Part shown: piece by piece, positions 24,127 through 36,300 of the stretch
Position numbering within the stretch: the first letter of the stretch is position 1
How the letters are laid out: each line of letters opens with the position of its first letter
Assembly (NCBI GenBank): GCA_001579985.1
Contig: LRSR01008382.1
Coordinates: forward strand, 1-64,000
Reading direction: 5' to 3'
DNA from: Hypsibius dujardini
Lineage: Eukaryota > Tardigrada > Eutardigrada > Parachela > Hypsibiidae
DNA: 64,000 nt
The notes under the pieces: model-generated
What the model saw: the letters and a program-made list of their open reading frames with translations, nothing else
The model's database searches: none
Told to the model about the DNA's origin: nothing
Position numbers and translations under genes: made by a program

Positions 24127-24912
24127 CTACCTAAATACGGGATGGTTTACGAATGACAAAGCCGTCTGAATATTATTATCGATACGTACACAGAATACTG
24201 ATGGGGCGCTGACTTGACTGTTAGCATCAATAGCAACGACTTGGTAGCACTGTGTAACAGCCGTATTCGGTGCATAGGTAGCATACACCTGGCCAGTGTT
24301 CTGATCGATTGCGATTAGCGGCGTAGTGGCGAACAGCTGGGTTTGGGCGGTCGAAGCTGTACCGGTAATGGTCGAGTTGAAAACCCCGATGATATACTGA
24401 ATTGGACGAACGCCACCTCCTATCTGCAGATACAGGAATATTATTAAACTGTTTTTATCGCTATTCGAGGCGCAACTCAAAAATGTTCTTACCGCAACAG
24501 TGAGATTAGCACCGGAACTAGTGGTCACCGTGTCATTGAGAAATGCACACGCTGATATAACTCCCGGTGATGGTATTGAAATTGTAAGATTCCTCACACA
24601 CTGATCAATGGTGGCGTTATGGAAGGATCCAGGCAGACATCCGCAAACGCCTAGTTTGGTACTTCCGGTCCCAACATTACCAACCAAAGAGCCGCCGGGT
24701 CCGATGCAAATAGCTCCAGCACATTTGCACGGCTTGCCAACATTAGCGCATGGGCAGGTGATTTTAGTAAGCGCGGTGGGGACATTTGCCGGGCAGTTAG
24801 TAGAGGAGGTACCGAATGGTCGAATTCCTACACTGGATACTTGTTCCCAAAGCAGTAATGCGGATACCAAAATGAGAGGTAAACAAAACAGGACGAATTT
24901 GGAATGAGACAT
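24127..24912 (-). CDS. Secreted Cys-rich protein with cadherin-like module
   Basis: Two exons: 24912-24493 and 24423-24127, with a 69-bp GT-AG intron that is open in frame, so an unspliced 261-aa form is also readable. Spliced length is 238 aa. ATG 24912 begins a signal peptide (SKFVLFCLPLILVSALLLW). Next come a Cys-rich part (CPCANVGKPCKCAGAICIG, then CGCLPGSFHNATIDQC) and a segment with LIAIDQNTGQVYATY and YQVVAIDANSQVSAPS. This pattern is that of a degenerate cadherin repeat (inference). The module layout resembles the gene at 7043, so a distant paralog is likely. Sequons NAT, NDT and NLT suggest glycosylation. Function unknown. Confidence 0.7.
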   Translation of the reverse strand: MSHSKFVLFCLPLILVSALLLWEQVSSVGIRPFGTSSTNCPANVPTALTKITCPCANVGKPCKCAGAICIGPGGSLVGNVGTGSTKLGVCGCLPGSFHNATIDQCVRNLTISIPSPGVISACAFLNDTVTTSSGANLTVAVRTFLSCASNSDKNSLIIFLYLQIGGGVRPIQYIIGVFNSTITGTASTAQTQLFATTPLIAIDQNTGQVYATYAPNTAVTQCYQVVAIDANSQVSAPSVFCVRIDNNIQTALSFVNHPVFR

Positions 24913-25749
24913 TTTTAGGTATATGCAATAGATTGTGTAGTAACTCTGAGACGTCGATTCAGATTCTTCGATGAATTCTAACAGTCACATTTATATGTAA
25001 CTATAGAGTGAACTAGCTACTAACTACTTTTGCTTGTTGACCTGCATCTTGACACGATTTCGGGACATTGCTAAAACACTGCCCAACATACTTTCTATTA
25101 GTTCGACTGACCGTGTGCCTAGTGTGCAAATAGTTTCGCAAAATTACTGCTATATAAGACAGTCCTTGAACAATGCCAATTCTTAACAGCTTAGTACACA
25201 CGCTATCTTGTTATTTGAGGCGATTGTCCAGTAAGCAAGTGTGTCTTACCACCATACTCATAATCAACATCGTTTGCGACTCATAATTGGTTCTAATCAA
25301 GATTGCTTTTCTAAATAGTGATGGAAGAAAACTTCCTTTTTATATCCAACAGGTACAGTCCTAATATTGTTTAGTTTCAAATCAAAATCAATCCAGGCTT
25401 TGCTCTTCAGCAGAACTTTGATTTTACAACCCAGGTTTCTTAAGAAAGGTGATTTGGAAAAATGTTAAAAAGGCAAACGGAAAATTAAAAAAAAATCTTA
25501 ATGTCATTAACTAAGTAACTCGAAAACTCAAATAGTTTCTTCGTCCTTCATTTTCGTTTCAAGGCCACAGAAACCTGTTAATTAATTTCTGACAAATTCT
25601 CATTGGTTTAGTTCTTCAGATTATTGCTTGAGAAATCTATATATTGCGGCACAGAATTTCCTGATTTTCTTCAATGCAAAATAGATTTCATTTCCGCAAA
25701 AAGGTTATTCGCAATAACTCAGACTTATTGCAGTTGCCTATGGAATCAG
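24913..25749. other. Intergenic, no gene recognised
   Basis: Upstream flank of the minus-strand gene starting at 24912. No further coding evidence. Confidence 0.4.
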
Positions 25750-26143
25750 AGTTGCCAACTGTTTTTTTTCGGATTCAAAATTTCCCATAATTTCATAATT
25801 TTTGAGGGATTATGGGTATATGATTAATGTGAAATGGATGGAAATGGGCGGGAATTATGGAAAACGGAATGTAGTAGGATTGTGCGCAAATTTAAAAAAA
25901 AAAATTTCAAGGGATTTGACCGCATTGATCAGTTGATTAAACCTTTTCAATATATTAGCTAGTCATTTGTAATTAGATCCATGAATGATCGACTGATAAC
26001 TTTTTATATTTTTAACCAAGTCAATCAATCAAACGAAGTTTATCAAGCGTATCGATATTTAGTCTGTCAATCAATCAATCTATCACGTGCGCCTTTGGTT
26101 TACTAGGGATCACAGCTTAAAAGATTCACAAGGGAACAATCAC

Positions 26144-27054
26144 CAGTGCAACCCTCCGATCGTGACCAAACTTTTTTCTTGAATACCATGTCCCCTAACA
26201 TAATTTAAAAAAATATGATTCGTAGAAAAGAGTCCCCCTTTCAACGGGGAGAAATTCGGGAAGATCTCAATTAGCGTACGTACGCGTACTAAAACGTGTG
26301 CTGTGCTCGTGTGCTGTGCGCCTGTGCTGTGCTGGGTGTGTACTCAAGTACAGTGCAGTGCAGTACTGATATAGTATTGTTTGGGAAAAAAATTTAGCAA
26401 AATTGGACAGCAAACAAAACAACTTTTAGAATATCTAATACGAGATTTTAATATCAGAAATTTAAATGCTTCTTTTGGGAACATTTAAACAAAACACATA
26501 TATTTATATTTGTATTTCTTGTACTAAAATCTGGTTTTTGCTAATTTAAAAATTGTTGTTGTTTTTTTCCAATTTTGTTAACAAAAATGTCCAAAAAATA
26601 CTGTATTAGTACTGCACTGCACTATACTTGAGTACACAACCAGCACAGTACACGCGCACAACACACGAGTACAGCACATGTTTTAGCACGTGCCGTTACA
26701 GGTTCGTCTGTTGCCGTTAGGTGACTTCTTCTATAATAGAAAAAGACCAACGTTTAGTTTAATATACAGTAGTTTAACTAAAAACCGGCGTTGTGAAATA
26801 CTGTTTTTCGCTGCTTCGAAACAAAACGTAATAAAAAAAGCCCTCCTGGTTAAACTGTAACGTTCAAGATCAAATTTTAAATCATTCAATCAAGCGCTCA
26901 TGACTATTGCAATGTACGTTCGCCAATTGAGTTCTTCCCCGAATTTCTCCCCATTGAACGAAAAACTCTTTGCCGCGAGTCATCATTTTTAAAATTATGT
27001 TAGAGAACACGGTATTCAAGAAAAAAGTTTGGTTACGATCGGAGGGTTGCACTG
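26144..27054. mobile_element. CAGTGCAACC-terminated inverted-repeat element
   Basis: Inverted termini CAGTGCAACCCTCCGATCGT at 26144 and ending at 27054, extending inward for about 130 bp with small gaps (ACCAAACTTTTTTCTTGAATACC, then GGGGAGAAATTCGGG). A CAGTG start is compatible with hAT-type ends, but the flanking 8-mers match only weakly. No coding part. Confidence 0.75.
26283..26695. mobile_element. Inner foldback element nested in 26144-27054
   Basis: Arms of about 95 bp: GTACTAAAACGTGTGCTGTG through AAGTACAGTGCAGTGCAG, and inverted from 26600 to 26695. The arms are rich in repeated GTGCTGTGC words. The spacer is AT-rich. Confidence 0.75.
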
Positions 27055-27216
27055 ATAATTCACCATTGTCAGTTGAAGTATAGGAATGAATTATGGGAAA
27101 ACAATTTTGGGCAGTATGGAAATGGGAAAATTTTAGAATTATGAGGATGGACGAGATGATCGCAAGAATGGGATGGGAATCGGCGAAATACTGTTTGTCA
27201 ATATGGGAAAACTCTC

Positions 27217-28409
27217 TATGGAATCTGATTGATGAAGCTGTTTAGTCGTAACGAAGTCAAAAAATGGTGGGTGCAGTACAAAAAATAAAAACAACCAATA
27301 CATTTTCCATAAGTCCATAGAAGGGCATATTTGTCACCTGCATCAAAATATTTGGAGATTCAAGAAGCATTCCGTTTCCCTGAGTTGCTAACTGTCTACG
27401 CATTGGACTGACACAGAGAACGGAATTGCTTTTGATTGGTATGAGGATCGTTGGGGAATCATTTTTGCAAAATTCTTGAGAAACCAATCCCCTGGAAGAA
27501 TCCAACGCGTTGTGTTATTATCTTTTCTATTTTTTACTCGACTCGCGAATTCACACATTTGTCCCGTTTGAACGTGAAACATTTTTGAGATTCGCAAATG
27601 ATAATCTTGAAACAAAATGAGGTATAAGGAGGAAATCGATGAAATACCGGGTGCAGGAAAGCTTTTTGCACTGGCCTTTGCAGGCCCTCGCCTGAATTGT
27701 GTTTGTGCTATTGATAAAATATTTTTTGCATTGGAAAGCCCACTTCGATGGCTACCCGATTCACTTTCAAAATCGAGATTCAAGTTGTTGAATCAGAAAT
27801 TGTTTCGGAAAACCCAAAGACCAACACTGTTATATTTGGGTCCCATAGACCGTATTTGAGATCCCCTCAACTATGAAGCGAATCTAAAAAACCAAAACGG
27901 CAAACTATAGATCTATGTCAGTGTACTTAACAAAAAAGATCAGAAATATTCAATCAATGGTGCACCACTAAATTGAGGGAGACCTTTTTAAAAAAATGTA
28001 AAAAATTTTAGACTCAAAATTGGTGTATGGGTCCACGCTGATAACTTTCTCAATTGTTATGCGATTGGAATAATTTCCATTTCATTAAAGGGCCCAATTA
28101 TTGCACCCCTTTTTTACTGAAAAATAGTTTTTGTTGTTACATTTTGGATCACCAGTTTTTTTCTAAAGTTAGAGATGCATGATTTAAAAATTGGGTGAAC
28201 TTGACCCTGCGACGTTTTCTTTTTTTCTCAAAACCAAAGTTGCCGTTAAATTTATTTTTTATTTTGCATGGGATAGCCCCATCAAATTACTGCAACAAAC
28301 GTGTTGTAACTTTTTGTTGCTCACGCTCTGCTTCGAGAAATGCGAACCAGTTTTGATCTGGATCAGTGAACTTGGCAAAGTCTGCCATTAACCGGGCTAC
28401 GCCTAATTT
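27217..28409. other. Intergenic, no gene recognised
   Basis: Overlapping short frames on both strands at 27.26-27.86 kb show no domain. Nothing else is seen. Confidence 0.4.
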
Positions 28410-28811
28410 CTAGGTGCTGCCACAAACCAAAGCATAGCACTTGTCCTGCTCCTGCCCCAACGTCGAACCGAGCAAATGTTTCAGAGATCTATATATCTTC
28501 TTTCGAAATAAAACATAAATTTTTTTTATCAGTTCATATAGGGTTACATTCAGCAATTGTTGTTTTGTGCAAAAATGAGTCTCGCACGGAGTAGAAAACC
28601 AGTTCTTATCAAAATTATTCATTGCAGGGTACTTGAATGCCTTCATGAAATCTACTAAATTCTCTACCCGTTCCCGCGTTTTGAAAGCGTAGTGATATTC
28701 CCTCAATTCAGTGACTAGAGGTGTGTAACTAATTCCGACCAGTCTAACTTGGTAAGCTTCAGTCCCGCACGGGGTAGGCAAAGGCGTGGCAAGCTGGACC
28801 AAGGGTCGCAA
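28410..28811 (-). other. Open frame, possible exon of unknown gene
   Basis: A 133-codon open stretch without an ATG at its start (PTPCGTEAYQVRLVGISY, then MNNFDKNWFSTPCETHFC). A GTAACC donor after LLN and a TATAG acceptor 56 bp on would change the tail to ISETFARFDVGAG. The composition looks protein-like but no family is recognised. Confidence 0.2.
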
Positions 28812-31188
28812 AAAAGGGCCCTGTTTTAGTCTAGTTTTGTGGTTCTAATTTTTGAGTTCTAGTTCAGCTTAGTTGACACTGGTCAAGCTTTTCCTGGCCT
28901 TGGCTCGACTAGATTATGCTGTGTAAGGGAATGCGTTTTCGTACAAATTTGCAACGGCTGAGAATTTCAAAGTCTTTGCAAAAAAAACTTGTTCGCTTTT
29001 TAAAGCATCTGGATCATCACTACCAATTCCGTCACTTGTCCTATTCGTCGTCACCGACCATTCCGATTTTCGGGCAACTACAAGAGCGTGAGTTTCTGAA
29101 TTGCTTAGCGTCATTCGTTTAATTGCAAAAGGAAAAGGCTTTAAAAATGGTTTATTTATTTTTCAGGACAGGGAGACCGAAGAATACACAGCTCTCGTTG
29201 TTACTTTCGATGATTATTAATTGTCCTCCTGTTAGGCCAATAAGTTTCCCTTACGGAATTGAACACACATTTGCTCAATTTTTAGCGCTGCACTCGTGGG
29301 AAATGTTTTATATTTCAAATTTTGTTGCGGTTGGAAAGTCATGACGAGTTTCGCTTTATTTCATATTCTCTTACCTCTGGAAATTAACGAGTTTCCATTT
29401 CTAATTTTTAGTTGTAAACAAGGTCTGCCGTTCTTTTGCTTTTTGGTTTCACAATTTGCCATGGCTGTACGATTTAAAAAGGTTTGCAAATTACGCGAAA
29501 CGATATCAATCAATCCAAATCAATTCATCTGTTAGTTGCCTAGTTTCAACAAGGTTCAGATGAACTTTCGCCGTCACCAGCGGCAAAGCTAACTCAAACT
29601 AGGTACTACTACTAGATTAAATTAGACAAGGACTATGGTGTGATTAAAGGCGCATACAATAGGCTTGGCAGACGGAATAAGTTAAATTACGTTAGCCTAA
29701 CCGAGACCAGTCTGTTTAGTTTGGCCAGTCCTAAGACTCTGAAATCACATAGGGTAAAAAGGTATCCGTTATAGGCCTTCCAGTTTAGGTCCTAGTTCGA
29801 GCCACTGCACATTAAGAAATAACTATTTGGAGAGCATCAGGTCATAAACTAAATTAGGAATTGATCAACCTCAGACTATTATTTTTGGGATTAGGGAGAG
29901 GTCAATCGCCAGTTTTTGGAAGCCATATTGGCATTAAGCATGATCTCCATGCCTGTTTGCAAGCGTATGCAGTCTACTCCCATTGATTTCCAACGCATAC
30001 AAGTGTATGTAGTTATGCCTATGACTGAAATAGCATTTTATTTAGTATAGCATTAGCATTAGTATAGTGTCTAAAAATGGGAATTCATGCATGGGAAAAG
30101 TGTCACATTACATGAATTGCCAAGTGGTTGGAAATAAAACCAAAAAGGTGACGGCTAAAAACGGACACCTGGTTCGCACTATTTGCACCAAATTCGAGGG
30201 TCGCCTACGCTGAATCGCAAAAAATAGGACTTATTAATTATTCCAAAATCATCCATGACCATTCGTTTGGAAGCGATAATCGTTAAGGGAATCCAATACG
30301 CTGTTGTTCAACCTTGGATGACAAATTTGGACCATGAAGTTTATTTTTCGAGCACCCTTAGAATAAAAATTTAAGGGGCAGTCTTTCAACCATTTGCGTT
30401 TAGCAGTTTGAGAACTTTCTATTGTACAGTTCTCTTGGTTTTGGTCGAACAAGCTGTACATTTACACCGTTCCAAAAACAATAATTACTTCGATATACTG
30501 GCAAGTATCCAATGCTTCATCTACAATGGAAATTGAATTTGAAGAAAGAGAACAATAAATTTTAAGATATTCGAATAGGTTCAAGCGTCAAAAAGAGAAA
30601 TGGCAGTTGAATGGGGACGGAGAGTTCATTAATGACAAAGAAAACATGGTCAGGTCGTGGATGGAGAAACGTGTAAGAGTAAAAAATGGGTCTCTCGTTG
30701 TATTCTCGCAAAGTCAATTGAAAATAGAATGGTCCTTATATAAATACGGAAAACCCGGTTTTTGTTGGAATTTGCAATGTGAATGCTAGTGGGCGGGAAT
30801 TCCATTTTACCAGCCAAGTTCGGCCATAAAATGTTCGAAATCGATTAAGTGGCAGGAATTTGATTTGCTAAATGATGCAGTTGAAAATCGAAATTCTGCT
30901 GATTGAGAGTTCGAAACATCAAAGATTTATAAAGAAAAGCCTATTTAGGACCTCAATAACCCATGACATCAAAATCGGTTAACTAAATGGCGATCGGAAG
31001 AGACATGTAAAATGAAAAAATTGAACTTTAGCGTTTTTCAACGGCACTCTAATCTTGCAAATAATAATTTTATAACAGGATCAGCAAATTATTTGGTTAG
31101 ATTGAAGAACAGTGCGCTTTCGTTAACGAGATCAAATCACGTAGACCCCTTTCCTAATATCAGAAGCTCGATACATCTTTAACAGGGC
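28812..31188. other. Intergenic, no gene recognised
   Basis: 2.4 kb with scattered short frames only. No inverted or tandem structure was noticed. Confidence 0.4.
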
Positions 31189-31515
31189 TTACGTCTCCCC
31201 TTCCTCCAACAAAAAGGCCCGTGGGGCAGGGACCACGACTTCCTCGCCACCAGGTGCCCCGTATCCGAGCTGCTGCGGCCGACCGAGTTCCCTCGTTGCC
31301 AACATCATATACCGACTGACAATTTTTCCAAGCAGCTGACGCACGGTGTTGCCGCACGTTATTGGTCTGATTCCGCCATCATTCTTGTTCAGAGCAGTCA
31401 GCGCGCTGCCGTACAACAGGAGGTAGATATCATCAGGCACCGTCCCACTCAGCGTGATGGTAAGAACCTCAGCAAGTCGATCCGCGAGACGTTCTCCAAC
31501 ATCAACTACTCTGAA
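31189..31515 (-). mobile_element. LINE (non-LTR) reverse transcriptase fragment
   Basis: One open frame reads GERLADRLAEVLTITLSG, then KNDGGIRPITCGNTVRQLL and RPQQLGYGAPGGEE. The GGIRPI...GNT.R and QLG.G.PGG.E motifs are those of the fingers/palm of non-LTR reverse transcriptases. Only about 105 codons remain. There is no endonuclease, catalytic YADD block or 3' tail, so this is a truncated scrap. Confidence 0.65.
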
Positions 31516-33333
31516 GCCGACAGAAATGGAAAGTAAGTTTTAGATAGGTTGCGGCGGCAAATAAATAATGGTCCAATAAACGAAAGGAAATTAGGATCAC
31601 ACACGGGAAAAAGTAAGCATATAGTATTTTGGACGTCACGGTATTAGTCATTAGGGAGATGTGGTTGATGCATCTGGTAATTACACATGTATATCCGTTT
31701 TTATCTCAAGATTCGCACCAGTAGTAAACTGTTCTCTAAACCTCACAATTTTCGTTCCCGAAACATTGTCCTTTGATAATCGACCGTAGATTTTGTGTCT
31801 GCCCTTTATTGATTTGATTGTTGCTTGTTATAACTAATGGAGGGTGATTTTGAACTTTCGAATGCGAAGGAGGCGACAGAGCAGTACCTTTCCATGACTA
31901 CCATGTGCGGGAATCATTTTTGCACACAGCTAGACGCGTTTGTGCGCACAAAGTTTTTAGTAAAAACAAATTTTCACCACATCACTGAGTGCGCCATTCA
32001 CTTTTGCGTATTTGGCTCAGTTTTTAAGTAAATTGTAGCGGAGGAAGATTTTCATTTGCACTTTGCGTCAAAAGTCAGGTAAACCAACGTGTCCGAAAAT
32101 GGGTTTTTTTTCGGTAGTTTAAACTAAATAAATTCGTGCGACGCAAGAGTTTAAACGAATTATCGAACGGTAAAAAAAATGTGTGTCATATTTATTTTAT
32201 TTCTATACACAAAAAAATTAAAAATACAAAAGTTTAAAATTCGAGCGACGTGCGCGCCGATGTCCGTGGCTGATAGTCAGATCCTTGCTCGAGTTCGCAC
32301 CATTTTTACTAGTTCAGTTTGGGTTGAAATTAAGATTTATAATTTTGTAGTGATTGAGACTTTAGTTTGTGTACTAACCACGTCAGAAATTTTGTACAAC
32401 TATTTTTGCGTTTTGCTGATGACAATCCTCCCCCCCCCCTCCCCGACAAAGTGAACTTCGTCGTAACAATGCGACCTTTGTAAGAATGCATGGGTCAATT
32501 TCGATCAGCCTCAGTCTTAATATTTGGACATTATTGCGAGTAATTTCACCTCAAAACGAAGTATATAGACGCAAAAATGTTAAAAAGTATCGATTGGTGA
32601 GATCACATAGCTCTTCGATGTGGAATTTTTATGTTCATATCAGTCAAATCTAGGATATCGCTAAAGGATGGTCATCTTCCCTAATTCTCTTCTACTTCTC
32701 TGAGTAGCAACCAAACACGTTTCTTTTTCGCATGAATCTTTGAATAAATGAAATTTCCAAACGTTTAAGTAGCCAAAATCCTGGTGAGTTCATTACTCTG
32801 CCCACAGCGGCAATTCAAAAGTTGTGCAAAAACGATTTTCGCACCTGATAGTACTGTACCCCGCGGTATAGGGCGTATACTCTTGCACATGCTTATGAAC
32901 TCAGCAAGATGAATCTGTACTTTTTTCGTTTAGTAAATTCAGTTGGCGTGGGTTAGTTTTTAGTTTCTCATTTTTCCGTGTTTTCACTTTCGTTGAATTG
33001 GCTTCGCCCTACTTTTTATTTGTCGTTTTGTCTTTTCAGTTTGGATATAGGCTGAGTAGGCACAGTGAAAAAATTGCATTCAGCAGTCCGACTTTTTTGC
33101 GATTGAGAGCCAAGCAGTCTAACGCCGTTTGAAGCTGCACCGAAACTTGTATGTAATAGCAGTTTTACATTTTACACACGATTCGCCAAATGTCAGATTG
33201 GCAGAGCAAATAAAATGCTTAAAATAAACGTCTGAACTTTACAAAATGCCTCGAATATGTTATCCTAGCTCTTTTCGATCAGTCTTTCCTTACATATTAT
33301 TCTAGAGCCGGAAGAATCGGAATAAAAGAATTC
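31516..33333. other. Intergenic, no gene recognised; upstream of GT32-like gene
   Basis: No gene seen. A C-run (CCTCCCCCCCCCT) lies near 32428. The promoter of the gene at 33334 should lie at the right end, but no clear element is recognised. Confidence 0.4.
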
Positions 33334-36300
33334 ATGCTGATCATACTACTGCGATCAGTAATGCGATATTGCCGCCTAAACGAATACGCATCAGGTGCCT
33401 TTTGTGCTCGAGCTGCAGTGTTAGCAGTGTTGTTTATTGGGTTTTATCTGGCTGCAGAGACAATCCGCATGACGACTTTTAGATTTTCCGTAACTTCCCG
33501 AGACAGCTTAAATACTATCATGACCAAAATCAAATTGGAGGAAGATACCGCGTTTGCCGGACTTCTGCTGCATTATGTCAGATTCAGACCTGAAGATGAA
33601 GACTCTGTCACACTGCGATTTCTGGACTATTTAAGCATCCTTTCTGCTGTCCAAAGACTGAAGCCTCACCAGATTTTACTGCATGGAGATCTTCAACCTA
33701 CCGGTAATGTTTCACCTGCAATTCTTAATACTAATGCCCATTAGGAATTTCGATTATGCACGTGGCAAAAACCTCAGAAAAATGTTCTGACAAGAAGATC
33801 AGTAAAATTATTGGTAAGGGTGTCGACTGGGCGGGGAGAGTCGCGAAAAAGCAAAACCGGGATGGAATACAAAAATTTGCCCACAGTCCAGGTCGGCGGC
33901 CGAAGTTTGGGGACGAGGTAGTGTAAAGTGTCGACCAGCTAGCGGTGTACTTTCGGACGACCACGAGCAAAGAAGTAGAGTTCTGTTTTAATTTTTCGCG
34001 TCGAATTATAATGCCCGTAATACTAATATTGAATCAATGAATCAAGCCCTGTGAGAAATAGCTGAACGCATTAGTCGAAATAGGCTCAAAATTTGATCAC
34101 CCCATTTTGTTGGGTTAAAACTTGGCCTTAATTCGGTTGGCATGAGGTTTTTGCCACGTGATTATGATCATTTCACATTACTTGGCGTTGGACTGAAAAG
34201 TGTTTCGCAACTCCGGTTTATTTTTTTTACGGAATACTGTTTTAATTGATCTGATAATGGGGATGAACATCTTGTCACTCTCAAGGCCCAGGTTATAGAG
34301 TTCCTTGAGGTGACAGCACCGTCAAGAGTATTTTGACTGTTATCGTAACGCATAGTGAAGTTTTACTACATACGTATATAGCTAATCACCAAATACCAGT
34401 GAGTGAAGTTATAGTCCCGTCTAGCGGTTTCCCGAAAGGTATGTTGGGGGTAAGGCGTAGGAAAAGTACATTGAAAGAAATCACATCTATGTCCGCAGAT
34501 ATTCTGACAATGTTAGACTTACTGTAAGCTTTAGCTTCCCGCCCAATGTCTATCTGAAAACTCATGTTGAACTGTTTTGAAATAAAATAAGCAATCGCTT
34601 ACCCGATGTTTTAGATTTTCAATAAAATGAAAGTACTTGAGATTTAATGCAAAAATATTGTTTTCGGCTATCTTACATAACATTGAAATATAGGTAAATA
34701 AAGCTGTCGTTTAAATTTTCTTTCTGATTTTGCTTTGTTGCATGAAAAAAAAAGAAAAATTTTACTTCTAGAGAGCTTACGGATAATATTTTTAGGTTTT
34801 AACGGAAGTTAGCTTTTTAAAAAATTTAAGTCCGAGCAGTAGCGTAGTGGTAGCGGACCTCTGGGTTAACGTATTGGAAGCGTAGCGGACGGTGATAATC
34901 TATATCGATACATCTCGAGAGCACGCAGTCACACACATGCACTCACTCATCACCAGAGTGAAAAAACCCCAGGTCTAGAATCGTGAGACTATAGTATATT
35001 AGAGAGGTTGAAGCATTTCTGCGTTAGAGTAGCGTAAGAGTAGCGTATAAAAAGTGTACGCTTGCTCTACGGAGTACAGGTTGAAGCAGTCGGCGTAGCG
35101 TTAACGTAAGGTAACCTTACACAATGCTCTCCTTGAATTCTGCGTCATTTTTGGAAAATACCACCTCGTAAAACCGAATATTTCTGCAATTCCATCATTC
35201 GATTTATTTTTCTTGTGTCTGTTTCCTATCATGAAGTACAAATCCCTTCTGCTTAGGGGTGGCATCAAATGTCAAATGTCAAATTCAAATCAAATCAAAT
35301 CATGTTTCATGGCAAAAAGGAGTGATGAGAAATCAAATAATTAAATGATCAAATGATTTTTAAAATCAAATCGAATCAAGCTGTAGCTTTTCGTCATTTG
35401 ATGCCATCCCTAATTCTATTGACGTACGCGAATGGTCTTTTAACGGACGAAGAGTTTAGTTACTCGAACGGTGGCATGCGCTACAAAAATCGGCCTCTAC
35501 ATTTTTTATTTCAGTTGAGTTCATCGTTTTGTACAACCCAGGTGGCTAGTTGCTACTGTTGCTAAAATTTTGAGTGAAATTCCAGTAAATTGACCAGGGT
35601 TAAGTATACTGAATTGTCCTTACGCCGTGCTTACGTCGCCGCGTAAGGCCCACTGCTCTTTACGACGGGGCTAACGCATGCGGCGTAAGAGGTAAGTTTG
35701 GCCACGCCCGCGCACGATTTCAATTGGTCGATTTCCTTACGCTTACTCTTACGCTACTCTTACGCGCGTTGCTTCAACCTCTCTATTGACGCGATGCAAA
35801 AATTTAAGGAACTGGCTATTCGGCCGGAGTTTCTCCGGCTGAATAGCCAAGTCACTATCCAGCCGGACTTTCACGGCTCAATAGGCCAACCACTGTTTCG
35901 CCGTTTTTTTTACCAGCAATACTGACAAATCACTTGGCCGGCTTTCTCTCAACTTGGCGTATATAATGTAGTCAAACATTTTTCTCCTTTTTCCGATGCA
36001 GTCGAAATACCTACATTGGTTACGCAAAACTTTTAACAGGAAACTTAAATAAGAATCAGAAAGAACGAAGGCTGGCGATCAGTACGGAATAAAATACGGA
36101 ATAATAAGGAGGGAAACTAGCGAATAATAAAAAACATATGCGGTTAATCAACAACAAAAGATCTCATTTTTCGGAGAATTCATTTGGTCATTTGCCAACG
36201 CGCAAGACCAGACCTGTCTCCTAAAGCATTCATCCCGAAATTGCTCAAACTCTTCCGAGTTCTGAAAAATTTTCCCGTTTCCATTGAGCAGGCGAAACGT

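Larger units (their letters stand above)
25750..27216. mobile_element. Outer shell of a nested insertion (tentative)
   Basis: CTATGGAATC flanks the block directly on both sides (about 25739 and 27219), as a target duplication would. Just inside, both ends carry related cccataattt/ttatggg sequence in inverse orientation. Inside lie two further inverted-repeat units (26144-27054 and 26283-26695). Confidence 0.4.

Noticed and set aside
26283-26695. GTGCTGTGC-rich arms as a hormone-response or regulatory cluster
   Set aside because: The words are explained by the inverted repeats of a foldback element.
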